Numbered from the stretch's first letter, positions 1 to 6,088 are shown. The stretch: DNA of 7,364 nucleotides from Bacteroidia bacterium (GCA_023277325.1 JALRIQ010000251.1:1-7364); one strand, 5' to 3'. Made by a program: numbers and translations. Notes: generated from the letters alone by a model not told the origin.

Positions 1-2
1 AT

Positions 3-365
3 CAACTTATTCAAAGTGATGAAGAATTCGTACCCACTTTTAAGAATCTCGAGCTGGACCCCTCCGTAAAAAAGGTGCGGAAGCTAGCGCCGAAGAAAAC
101 GAAGAAGAGAGCATCTCCAAAGAAGAAAGACTTGTCGAGCGTGCTTATACACTTGGAATCCGCTTCAGAGCGCGCATGCAAGAGTTGGTGGAGAAGTATG
201 AAATTGTTGAGCTTGTTCGAGGAAAAGGACTACTCAATGCTATCGTTATCAATCCTTTCGGCGACGGTAAAACTGCAAAAGACGTGTGCCTGGCCTTGCT
301 GGGAAATGGTTTGCTCGCCAAACAAACCCACGATCATATCATCCGATTTGCTCCTCCATTGGTAA
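3..365 (+). pseudogene. Lysine-rich C-terminal tail of an unidentified protein, running out of frame into the rocD remnant
   Basis: This frame is open from the window edge to a TAA at 363-365. The first part (about 3-129) reads like real protein: SDEEFVPTFKNLELDPSVKK, then a basic tail containing APKKTKKRASPKKK. Beyond about position 130 the same bases read in another frame give a clear ornithine aminotransferase C-terminus, so the rest of this frame is an out-of-frame readthrough tail. I do not recognise the upstream protein. A lysine/proline/alanine tail is common on nucleic-acid-binding proteins, but that is weak evidence of function. The arrangement suggests that the end of one gene was joined to the end of another. 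An assembly error or a single-base sequencing error is an alternative. Confidence 0.4.
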
Positions 366-439
366 TTACAGAAGAGCAAATTGATGCTTGCTGCGCTATC
401 ATCGATTCGACCCTCGAATCTTTGGTTGCCAATTCCTAG
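122..439 (+). pseudogene. rocD: Ornithine aminotransferase, C-terminal fragment (truncated at 5' end)
   Basis: In the intact family this PLP enzyme transfers the delta-amino group of ornithine to 2-oxoglutarate, giving glutamate semialdehyde. Only about the last 105 residues are here. The fragment reads EERLVERAYTLGIRFRARMQ, then LVRGKGLLNAIVI, then NGLLAKQTHDHIIRFAPPLV, and ends with the helix around EEQIDACCAIIDSTLE. These are the typical C-terminal-domain motifs of the family, whose full length is about 400 residues. The PLP-binding lysine and the whole large domain are absent. The same frame is closed by TAA at 41-43, and its only ATG is at 176, inside the C-terminal domain. Between 44 and 121 the frame gives an acidic stretch that does not look like the family. 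The fragment therefore cannot make an active enzyme. The family assignment is firm; whether it is a true pseudogene or an assembly join is not settled. Confidence 0.8.
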
Positions 440-560
440 TCGGCTGCTTAGAATTTCATGTATATTCGTTTATCTGCCATGCAGCGCAAAAGGCTCGGCT
501 TCTGCCGATACGTATCTCGAGGATTTTGATTTTTGTTTCGCTGGCTATCGGAACACAATG

Positions 561-587
561 GCGCTATGGCCTTTAAATGGATAGCGC
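561..587. terminator. Weak inverted repeat between convergent units
   Basis: GCGCTAT at 561-567 pairs perfectly with ATAGCGC at 581-587 around a 13-base loop. It sits in the 160-bp gap between the end of the rocD fragment (+) and the end of the HD gene (-), where a shared terminator would be expected. Neither side has a run of T directly after the stem, so this is a poor intrinsic terminator. Nothing else was seen in 440-599. Confidence 0.35.
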
Positions 588-599
588 GTTAATGTCGAA

Positions 600-1181
600 T
601 TATTTAATTTTTTCCTTGAGCAGCTGAAGTGTTTTTTGCTTTTTCGGATCGCGATTTTTACGCGCAAACTCGGTAAAATAGCTGTGGCTTTCCATAAAGC
701 GAATTTGCTTGATCTCGAATTCTTCCGGATGGTTGACCATTTGATAAGCCTTCCATTCGGCAAATAGCGACATACTAATGCTTTCGAAGTCTTCTTTGCC
801 CAGGTAGTCTAAATCGCAATCACACAGTATTTCTTCCAAATGGGATTGGGGTATTTGTGAAACTTTAGTCGCCAAAATCATGTTGGCCACAATTTCTATC
901 TCTTCATGAGTATAGCCAAAGTCGCCCAAGGTGGCACGTGCAATTTTTACCCTATTCTCTTCATGATTTTGATCGGCAATAGAAAAACCACAATCATGTA
1001 AAACGGCACCGGTTTTTGGGAGAATTTGATCGCGTTCTTTGTCAATTTTCTCCTCGACAAGGTAAATTTCTAATGCGGCAAGCACATCACGGGTATGGTG
1101 AAGGCCATGGTAACTGAGGTGTTCAGGAAGTGATTCCCCGAGAAACTGAAATATGGATTCCTTAAGGCTGTTGTAATCCAT
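600..1181 (-). CDS. HD-domain metal-dependent phosphohydrolase
   Basis: This 193-residue soluble protein has the HD-superfamily pattern: YHGLHHT at residues 24-30, the signature LHDCG with H62 and D63, NHEEN at 72-76, and a late acidic motif CDCDLDYLG at 120-128. The histidines near 25-29, H62/D63 and an aspartate at 121 or 123 would bind the metal. Family members hydrolyse phosphate esters, often of nucleotides or cyclic nucleotides. The substrate cannot be told from sequence. There is no signal peptide, membrane segment or fused signalling domain, so it should act alone in the cytoplasm. The ATG at 1179-1181 is the only sensible start and gives a complete domain. The gene lies 144 bp downstream of hutI on the same strand, so cotranscription is possible but not shown. 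The end of the protein is lysine-rich. Confidence 0.85.
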   Translation of the reverse strand: MDYNSLKESIFQFLGESLPEHLSYHGLHHTRDVLAALEIYLVEEKIDKERDQILPKTGAVLHDCGFSIADQNHEENRVKIARATLGDFGYTHEEIEIVANMILATKVSQIPQSHLEEILCDCDLDYLGKEDFESISMSLFAEWKAYQMVNHPEEFEIKQIRFMESHSYFTEFARKNRDPKKQKTLQLLKEKIK

Positions 1182-1271
1182 TGTTTGATTTGTTCGGTTT
1201 TAGCAAAATAAACTCAGTTATTTTCTGATGCTTGGTAGGTAAAGCCTCAGCAAGGCCTATTGCAAATCAGC

Positions 1272-1286
1272 ACCATTCACAATGGT
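1272..1286 (-). terminator. Small hairpin downstream of hutI
   Basis: ACCATT and AATGGT form a perfect 6-bp stem with a 3-base loop (CAC), 40 bases past the hutI stop codon on the minus strand. No T-run follows on that strand. It could slow or end hutI transcription before the HD gene, but the support is only the stem itself. Confidence 0.25.
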
Positions 1287-1325
1287 ATTTACACAGAAAA
1301 AAGAAACAATACTGGAAAATCTTAA

Positions 1326-2567
1326 TTAATGTCCTTTAATCATCACTTTATCAATCCACTCTGAACCAAAGGCATAGGGTATCCATGCCAGGGAAGGGAT
1401 CTTTTTCGTGATAATTAAATTCGCAAACTTTCCTTTGCTTACTGTGCCCAGTTCTTTTTCAAGCCCCATGGCATAGGCGGCATTGAGGGTTAAGGCATTA
1501 AAGGCTTCTTCAGGGAGCAGCTTCATTTGGATACAGGCCAAACTTAGTACAAAACTGAGTTTGCCACTGGGAGCTGAGCCCGGGTTATAATCGCTGGCCA
1601 AGGCAAGAGGAAGACCGGCGTCGATAATTGCGCGGCCTGGGGTATAGGGCATGCGCAGGTAAAAGGAACAATTGGGCAGGGCCACTGGCATAGTGCTGGA
1701 ATTTCTCAAGACTTCAATTTCTGCCTCTCCCATATGCTCGAGATGATCTACACTTAGGGCACTCGTTTTAACAGCTACCTGAACTCCTCCAGACACGGCC
1801 AACTGGTTGCCATGCACTTTAGGAACCAATCCAATCTTTTTTCCGGCCTCAATAATTTGCTCGGCTTCTTCAGGAGTGAAAAATCCCTGTTCGCAGAAAA
1901 CATCAATAAAATCGGCAAGGCCTTCTTTCTTTATAGCCGGCAACATTTCATCCATAATTAATCGGATATATCCTTCCCGGTCGTTTTTGTAGGCCTTTGG
2001 AAAAGTATGTGCCCCAAGGAAAGTAGCCTTAACAGGAATTGGTGCAATATTTTTAAGTCGTTTGATGACCCGCAACATCTTCAGCTCATCTTCCACGCTT
2101 AATCCATAGCCGCTTTTTATCTCGATGGCACCGGTTCCATTTGCAATGACTTCCTGCAAGCGTTCGAGTGCCATTTTATAGAGCTCTTTCTCAGACATGT
2201 CATGGAGTTTTTCTGCCGAATTTAGAATTCCTCCACCAGCAGCAGCAATTTCCTCATACGTCTTGCCCTGAATTTTCATTACAAACTCTTCTTCACGGCT
2301 TGCGGGAAAAACCAGATGCGTATGCGAATCTACAAAGGCAGGCATCACAATTTTTCCTGTGGCATCGATAATTCTATCGCTGTCGTGGGCCGGATGTTGC
2401 CCATTGTCTTCAGGCATGCGCCCATAAGATTCTATCCGTTGATCACGAATAAGAACCCAAGCGTTTTCTATATAGGGGAAGTCGCTCATTTCTTTTCCTT
2501 GACGGAAAGATTTCTGCGCTTCGTCGATGCCATACAGGCGATGAATATTTCGAATTAAGGTAAGCAT
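1326..2567 (-). CDS. hutI: Imidazolonepropionase (histidine degradation)
   Basis: This enzyme hydrolyses 4-imidazolone-5-propanoate to N-formimino-L-glutamate, the third step of histidine catabolism, in the cytoplasm. It is a metal-dependent amidohydrolase. From the ATG at 2567 the protein has 413 residues, the usual length. The motif DSHTHLVF supplies metal ligands H82 and H84. AAAGGGILNS, GTGAIEIKSGYG and FLGAHTFP follow, then KVHGNQL (H252), SVDHLEHMG, and ALASDYNPGS with D326. All expected metal ligands are present. The frame can be extended four codons to a TTG at 2577-2579. I prefer the ATG because MLTLIRNIHRLYG matches the usual start of the family. No hutH, hutU or hutG is visible within the window, so here it is a single gene. 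It is divergent from the carbonic anhydrase-like gene, with 63 bp between the two start codons. Confidence 0.96.
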   Translation of the reverse strand: MLTLIRNIHRLYGIDEAQKSFRQGKEMSDFPYIENAWVLIRDQRIESYGRMPEDNGQHPAHDSDRIIDATGKIVMPAFVDSHTHLVFPASREEEFVMKIQGKTYEEIAAAGGGILNSAEKLHDMSEKELYKMALERLQEVIANGTGAIEIKSGYGLSVEDELKMLRVIKRLKNIAPIPVKATFLGAHTFPKAYKNDREGYIRLIMDEMLPAIKKEGLADFIDVFCEQGFFTPEEAEQIIEAGKKIGLVPKVHGNQLAVSGGVQVAVKTSALSVDHLEHMGEAEIEVLRNSSTMPVALPNCSFYLRMPYTPGRAIIDAGLPLALASDYNPGSAPSGKLSFVLSLACIQMKLLPEEAFNALTLNAAYAMGLEKELGTVSKGKFANLIITKKIPSLAWIPYAFGSEWIDKVMIKGH

Positions 2568-2607
2568 GATGCTTTGCAAAAATGCTCAAATAGCGCAGGG
2601 AATCAAA

Positions 2608-2634
2608 ATGATTATAGGTAAATTCGAATTATGA
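2608..2634 (+). other. Possible 8-codon upstream ORF overlapping the next start codon
   Basis: The reading frame ATG...TGA encodes MIIGKFEL. Its TGA stop at 2632-2634 overlaps the ATG of the next gene at 2631-2633 (ATGA). Such an overlap can couple translation of two frames. With no clear Shine-Dalgarno and only one short example, this could easily be chance. Confidence 0.2.
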
Positions 2635-3140
2635 CGACAGCAGAACGATTGCAGAAGAAATTTACCCATGGCAAAGATGTATTTGTAGCCAATACGGCAA
2701 CCGTAATTGGGGATGTAGAGATGGGGGATTCTTGCTCGGTATGGTTTGGCGCTGTAATACGCGGCGACTCCGATATCATTCGTATTGGACACCGCAGTAA
2801 CATTCAAGACAATGCCGTGATACATTGCGATCCGGGTGCACCTGCCATCATCGGCGACGATTGTGTGATCGGCCATTTAGCCATCGTGCATGGTGCTCAG
2901 CTGGGAAATAGTGTATTAGTAGGAATGAACGCCACGGTCCTGAATAATGCAAAAGTTGGTAATAATGTAATCATCGGTGCCAATGCACTGGTAACCGGTG
3001 GTATGGAAATTCCAGATAATTCGTTGGTGCTGGGAAGTCCTGCAAAAGTCGTCAAAACCTTAAGTCCGGAGCAAATTCAGGGAATCAAAGAAAATGCGGC
3101 AGTATACGTAGAAAAAGCGCAGGCCTACCTGCATATGTAA
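2631..3140 (+). CDS. Gamma-class carbonic anhydrase-like hexapeptide-repeat protein
   Basis: This 169-residue protein folds as a left-handed beta helix, shown by the hexapeptide spacing of small and aliphatic residues from about residue 18 to 140 (for example VIGDVEMGD, VIIGANALVTGG). The three zinc-type histidines of the gamma carbonic anhydrase family are all present: H65 in VIHCD, and H82 and H87 in GHLAIVHG. The supporting residues R44, D46 and Q59 lie in AVIRGDSD and SNIQDN. It lacks the acidic loop of the archaeal Cam enzyme, as YrdA/CamH-type proteins do. The C-terminal part (SPEQIQGIKENAAVYVEKAQ) is the usual closing helix of the trimer. It probably reversibly hydrates CO2 in the cytoplasm, but many relatives have little measured activity, so the substrate is uncertain. 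The gene is divergent from hutI and convergent with the ArsC-like gene. Confidence 0.9.
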   Translation: MTTAERLQKKFTHGKDVFVANTATVIGDVEMGDSCSVWFGAVIRGDSDIIRIGHRSNIQDNAVIHCDPGAPAIIGDDCVIGHLAIVHGAQLGNSVLVGMNATVLNNAKVGNNVIIGANALVTGGMEIPDNSLVLGSPAKVVKTLSPEQIQGIKENAAVYVEKAQAYLHM

Positions 3141-3142
3141 GC

Positions 3143-3484
3143 TCAATCAATCAGAGTCAGCACATCTTCTGGCGGTCTTCCAATAATGGCCTTATTGCCA
3201 TTGATGAATATGGGACGTTCAATCAGAATCGGGTTTTCTACCATGGCTTCAATCCAGGCTTCATCGCTCAGATTTTTGCCTTTGTAGTTTTCTTTGAAGA
3301 TACGCTCACCTTTGCGAATTAAGTCGATTGGTGCAATCCCCAGTTTTTTAATGATTGTTGTAAGCTCGGCCTTGGAAGGTGGATTTTTTAAGTATTCGAC
3401 AACTTGCGGCTCTATGCCTTTTTCCTTTAAAATGGCCAATGCATTTCGGCTTTTTCCGCAACGGGGATTATGATAAAACTCCAT
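3143..3484 (-). CDS. ArsC/YfgD-family thioredoxin-fold protein (arsenate reductase-like)
   Basis: From the ATG at 3484 this is a 113-residue protein, the usual size for the ArsC/YfgD/Spx superfamily. It opens with MEFYHNPRCGKSRNAL, carrying the active-site cysteine C9 followed by GKSR. It continues with VVEYLKNPPSK, the conserved segment after the second strand. Near the end, NPILIERPIFINGNKAIIGR supplies the conserved arginines and the cis-proline region. Family members reduce arsenate with glutaredoxin, but most YfgD-type proteins have no proven arsenate role, and no arsenic gene lies nearby. The frame extends nine codons upstream to a GTG at 3509-3511. The ATG is preferred because the thioredoxin fold begins there. 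Its stop lies two bases past the stop of the convergent carbonic anhydrase-like gene, so the transcripts must overlap or end inside each other's genes. Confidence 0.88.
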   Translation of the reverse strand: MEFYHNPRCGKSRNALAILKEKGIEPQVVEYLKNPPSKAELTTIIKKLGIAPIDLIRKGERIFKENYKGKNLSDEAWIEAMVENPILIERPIFINGNKAIIGRPPEDVLTLID

Positions 3485-3601
3485 GCAGCAAGTTTCCTCA
3501 TTTGAAGTCACATTTACAAAAACGGGAAAAAGTGTATGAAAAACTATACCGCCTAATTTCTCGTAGATGTGAATAGGGGATAACTCAGGTGAAGCAACGA
3601 A

Positions 3602-3630
3602 TTGCGGTATGCTAGTTGTCTATATATTTG
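3602..3630 (+). promoter_or_regulatory. Bacteroidota-type sigma-A promoter
   Basis: TTG at 3602-3604 is followed 18 bases later by TATATTTG at 3623-3630, a perfect match to the Bacteroidota -7 box TAnnTTTG with plausible spacing to the -33 element. Transcription would begin about 4-6 bases after the box, essentially on the ATG at 3636. The promoter thus points at the small ORF and, beyond it, antisense to the receiver-domain remnant. Confidence 0.6.
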
Positions 3631-3635
3631 AAACG

Positions 3636-3782
3636 ATGCAAAACAGCATATTACATATCATTGGGTCAGTTGCTCCGAAAAGGGAGGATGCGAAGAAATC
3701 CAAAGAACGCACTTTGGAAAAACCGCACCGTGTTTCCTTAACACCGGAGAATGATCCACGGCAAAAGCCTGCCAAAGATTAG
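3636..3782 (+). CDS. Small lysine-rich hypothetical protein, 48 residues
   Basis: This short frame starts MQNSILHIIGSVAPKRED and continues as a hydrophilic, lysine- and proline-containing peptide ending NDPRQKPAKD before a TAG. It has a short hydrophobic start (ILHIIGSV), too short for a membrane segment, and no domain I recognise. The case for it is a strong promoter match immediately upstream and its position in the otherwise empty gap between the arsC-like gene and the receiver remnant. The predicted transcription start coincides with the ATG, so the message would be leaderless. Its stop overlaps the stop of the convergent receiver frame. It may be a real small gene, the surviving 5' end of a longer one, or chance. 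Confidence 0.35.
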   Translation: MQNSILHIIGSVAPKREDAKKSKERTLEKPHRVSLTPENDPRQKPAKD

Positions 3783-4096
3783 GAGGCCTTCTTATCAGAT
3801 GATTTGTACTTCATCAGTACCTGATACAATTCATCTGGCCGAAATGGTTTGGAGATAAAGTTATTGATGCCAACCATCAGTGTTTTCTCTTTTTTCTCTG
3901 AGAGTGCAGATGCCGTTAGGGCAATAATAGGCACCTCCTGATTCAAGGTTCTGCTTTGTTTGGTGGCTTCGCATCGATGTAATACGGTCATTTGAATGTC
4001 CATGAGAAAATAGTCGTACTCTCCCGTTTTGGCTTTCTCAACACCAATTTGTCCGTTCTCGGCAACCTCACTCAGTTCGCCCCATTTTTTCAAGAA
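3779..4096 (-). pseudogene. Receiver (REC) domain remnant, from a hybrid histidine kinase or response regulator, 5' truncated
   Basis: The C-terminal part of a phosphoacceptor domain is readable: FLKKWG, then VAENGQIGVEKAKTGEYDYF, LMDIQM with the phosphoacceptor Asp at codon 3998-4000, VPIIALTASAL with the conserved Thr, and FISKPFRPDELYQVLMKY with the conserved Lys. The first strand with its acidic metal-binding pair is missing, because homology stops at about 4096. The frame itself runs on to an ATG at 4150, but those codons are the reverse complement of MFS transporter sequence. Decay also shows inside the domain: LMDIQMTVLHRCEATKQSR stands where the family normally reads LMDIQMPVMDGYEATKQIR (family pattern from general knowledge). 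The ALTASAL...SKPF style is typical of the C-terminal receiver of hybrid kinases. It cannot be phosphorylated normally, and no kinase domain remains in the window. Confidence 0.8.
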
Positions 4097-4445
4097 GTTC
4101 GGTTTTAAAAACTTGATGTTTGCGGGTGTGGGCTTGTATCTTTTGTGCATCGCGATTGCCTCGTCGGGACAGAGTTTTACTCACTATTTTTCAGCGTTGA
4201 TCTTATTGGGACTTGGCCGAAATTTCCTGTTTATTGGTGGCAAAGTATTGCTTTCGTAGACATATAGTTAGAGCGAGCGGTTTAAGTTACAGGCAATAAA
4301 CGACTTCAGTGTTTTGGGCATGCAATCAACAGCAGCCCGCTGCGCGGGGTGGGTCGTTTATACCTTGGGTTGGCAAATGCTTCTGATTACTGTCTTGCCA
4401 TTAATAGCCTTTCAACTCTTTCTGCTTATTCGAACGAAGTTTTAA
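4086..4445 (+). pseudogene. Major facilitator superfamily transporter, C-terminal remnant with two in-frame stops
   Basis: One frame carries the last membrane segments of an MFS permease: KKFGFKNLMFAGVGLYLLCI, then ASSGQSFTHYFSALILLGLG, NFLFIGG and LLS. TAG follows at 4257-4259, then TYS, TAG at 4269-4271, then SERFKLQAINDFSVLGMQS, and finally a segment containing GWVVYTLGWQMLLITVLPLI before LLIRTKF and TAA at 4443-4445. The frame does not shift across the two stops, and the sequence on both sides belongs to the same protein. The pattern around NFLFIGG and the QAINDF...GMQ motif resembles MFS exporters common in bacteria. At least the first eight or so membrane segments are absent. Odd residues inside helices (GLGRNF, IGGKVL, TAARCAGW) fit loss of selection. 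The substrate is unknown and the gene is dead as it stands. Confidence 0.8.
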
Positions 4446-4453
4446 GTCACGGG

Positions 4454-4484
4454 CCTTGTGAATGATTCGTTTTTCGATTCACGG
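4454..4484. terminator. Hairpin between convergent MFS remnant and WG-repeat gene
   Basis: GTGAAT at 4458-4463 pairs with ATTCAC at 4477-4482 around a 13-base loop. The stem can be extended by CC/GG (4454-4455 with 4483-4484) across a two-base bulge. It lies in the 71-bp gap between two convergent 3' ends. There is no T-run after the stem on either strand, so it is at best a weak terminator. Confidence 0.3.
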
Positions 4485-4516
4485 TAATTCAGTTTCGCTC
4501 AAATGCCTTTGAAGGT

Positions 4517-5038
4517 TTAAAATTCTTGCTTGAAATAGGGATAGGGGAGTTCGCTTTTCTCTGCATATTTAAACTCCGACTTTTCTTCACCGGTATACCA
4601 ATTTAACCAACCCCAATAGCCGTCTTTTTTAACGGCGAGATAGGTTGTGCCGTTTTCAATGCTGAAGCGCTGGTAGTCGTCGTAGAGGCATTCTACTGTT
4701 TGTTTGGCATCATCGCCATACGACCATTTAGAAAGGTAAATTCCTGCTTTCCCACCGAGGTAAACCACAGTAAAGCTCCCATTAAAAGGAATAAAGCGAA
4801 GACTATCGTAGTATGCTGGGATGAGCACTTCGACCTCTGTGCCCGAATAGGTGTATTGGTAGAGCCCCCATTTTTTGGTTTTTTCGTTGCGGGCTTTAAA
4901 TGCGCCATCTCCATTTCCGTGGTCTATTTCGAGGAGGTCGGCTTTTAATTTTTTCTTGATTTTTTCTACAGGAAAGTCTTGCGCAAATAAAGATGCTGAG
5001 CAGAAAAGGAGGCTGAGGAAAAACATGGAACGTTTCAT
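4517..5038 (-). CDS. Exported WG-repeat-like hypothetical protein
   Basis: This 173-residue protein has a signal peptide: MKRS, a hydrophobic core FFLSLLFCSASLFA, then a likely cleavage site after FAQ, leaving a mature start DFPVEK. There is no good lipobox, so it is probably soluble in the periplasm or secreted. The mature part has three spaced copies of the WG-repeat core: KKWGLYQ near residue 57, GKAGIYLS near 97 and GYWGWLNW near 140. Each is followed by short strands and tyrosine/aspartate turns (IPAYYDSLRF, CLYDDYQRF), the usual form of WG repeats (KWGYID...IPxxYD). Such repeats are common in Bacteroidota exported proteins of unknown function, so no activity is proposed. The gene lies 72 bp downstream of the desaturase on the same strand and may be read from the same transcript. 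The gap holds a small stem, CCGTC/GACGG (5103-5118), that overlaps the desaturase stop codon. Confidence 0.72.
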   Translation of the reverse strand: MKRSMFFLSLLFCSASLFAQDFPVEKIKKKLKADLLEIDHGNGDGAFKARNEKTKKWGLYQYTYSGTEVEVLIPAYYDSLRFIPFNGSFTVVYLGGKAGIYLSKWSYGDDAKQTVECLYDDYQRFSIENGTTYLAVKKDGYWGWLNWYTGEEKSEFKYAEKSELPYPYFKQEF

Positions 5039-5110
5039 AAGGCTGTGTTTTAAACTCGATACCTTAAGAACGGTGAAGGTAAATGCAGAAGTATGCTTGG
5101 CTCCGTCAGA

Positions 5111-6088
5111 TTAGACGGCAATCCACTTAAATTCTACTTGCCTTTCGGGAATAGCAATCCTTTCGGCAATGCGTGTTAATCGTTGAGGCAGTGCTACCAC
5201 AAAATCGCGAGCGCGTTCTGCAGATTCATTCAGGCCGCGAATATTTTCGATGTCCCATTCCACAAGAAGATCTTTCAGAATTTCAATATAATCTTGGGTA
5301 GTGTAAACCATGGCCCGTTGCGCGGCATTTGAAAATTCTTCGAAAAGGTCACCCAATTTGCCCCCACTTTGGCGAAGAAGATGGGCTGGCATAACAATTT
5401 TCTTCTTCATCATGTCTTCAAAAGCCAGCATCATTTCGCTTGGGTCGATTTCGAAGATATTTTTCACAAATTCAGAATAGGCAGAGGCATGACGGGCCTC
5501 ATCGGCGGCAATCACACCGCAGATTTTTGCCAAGCGCAGGTTTCCTGTTTTTTTAGATAGACTCGCTACCCGACGGTGGGATATGTTCGTAGCCAGTTCC
5601 TGAAAACTGGTATAGACGAAGTTTTTATAGGGGTCTGCTCCAGTTTGAATATCAAATCCATCGGAAATAAGGTATTGCGTGGAAATTTGCATGTCGCGCA
5701 TATTCACGCGACCGGAGAGGTAAAGGTATTGGTTTAATAGGTCGCCATGTCGGTTTTCTTCTGCCGTCCAGGAACGCACCCATTGGGTCCAGCCCAATCT
5801 ATTTTCCTGGTCGACGCCCTGTAATCCCATTAACCAGGATTCGTAAGTAGGCAATGCCTCTTCGGTAATGGTATCGCCAACAAGCACAGTGAAGAGATCG
5901 TAATCCATTTCACGACAAAGTGCCTGAATTTCCTGTACTTCATCAAAGAACTTGGGGTCTTTTGAATCGGGCAGAAGTTCAGCAGGTTGCCAGTTTTTTT
6001 CAATGGGGCGGAGAAATTGCTCCAACCATTTGTTCATTGATTTTTCAAGCGTTTGCATTACTTCGATACGCGTTTGATTCAATTTCAT
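5111..6088 (-). CDS. Acyl-[acyl-carrier-protein] desaturase (soluble di-iron fatty acid desaturase)
   Basis: This 325-residue cytoplasmic enzyme uses O2 and reduced ferredoxin to put a cis double bond into a saturated acyl chain carried on ACP. Both di-iron motifs of the plant-type family are intact: TAEENRHGD (E111, H114) and AADEARH (E197, H200). Further glutamate ligands are E77 in GDTITEEALPTY and E164 in TSFQELATNISHR. Long stretches match the plant stearoyl-ACP enzyme pattern, such as NQYLYLSGRVNM and FEIDPSEMMLAFEDMM followed by MPAHL. There is no transit or signal peptide. The start at 6086-6088 gives MKLNQTRIEVMQTLEKSMNK, as expected for bacterial members. Upstream, 74-101 bases from the start, is a perfect 7-bp inverted repeat that might bind a regulator. 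The position of the double bond and the chain length used cannot be read from the sequence. The gene implies an oxygen-dependent route to unsaturated membrane lipids. Confidence 0.94.
   Translation of the reverse strand: MKLNQTRIEVMQTLEKSMNKWLEQFLRPIEKNWQPAELLPDSKDPKFFDEVQEIQALCREMDYDLFTVLVGDTITEEALPTYESWLMGLQGVDQENRLGWTQWVRSWTAEENRHGDLLNQYLYLSGRVNMRDMQISTQYLISDGFDIQTGADPYKNFVYTSFQELATNISHRRVASLSKKTGNLRLAKICGVIAADEARHASAYSEFVKNIFEIDPSEMMLAFEDMMKKKIVMPAHLLRQSGGKLGDLFEEFSNAAQRAMVYTTQDYIEILKDLLVEWDIENIRGLNESAERARDFVVALPQRLTRIAERIAIPERQVEFKWIAV

Noticed and set aside
2577..2579. TTG as the hutI start codon
   Set aside because: The ATG four codons downstream fits the usual N-terminus of the family, and no ribosome-binding signal favours the TTG.
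3393..3401. The arsC-like gene as part of an arsenic resistance operon
   Set aside because: No arsR, arsB/acr3 or other arsenic gene is adjacent. The protein is closer in form to the general YfgD type.
4029..4085. Extension of the MFS frame upstream to the ATG at 4029
   Set aside because: Those bases are the reverse complement of the receiver domain. The frame is open by chance and the residues do not look like a transporter.
4097..4150. Extension of the receiver frame upstream to the ATG at 4150
   Set aside because: These codons are the reverse complement of clear MFS transmembrane sequence and do not form the first strand of a receiver domain.
4257..4271. Amber recoding (for example pyrrolysine) at the two TAG codons
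   Set aside because: The gene is also truncated and has unusual residues inside helices, and no intact gene here carries an internal TAG, so decay is the simpler reading.
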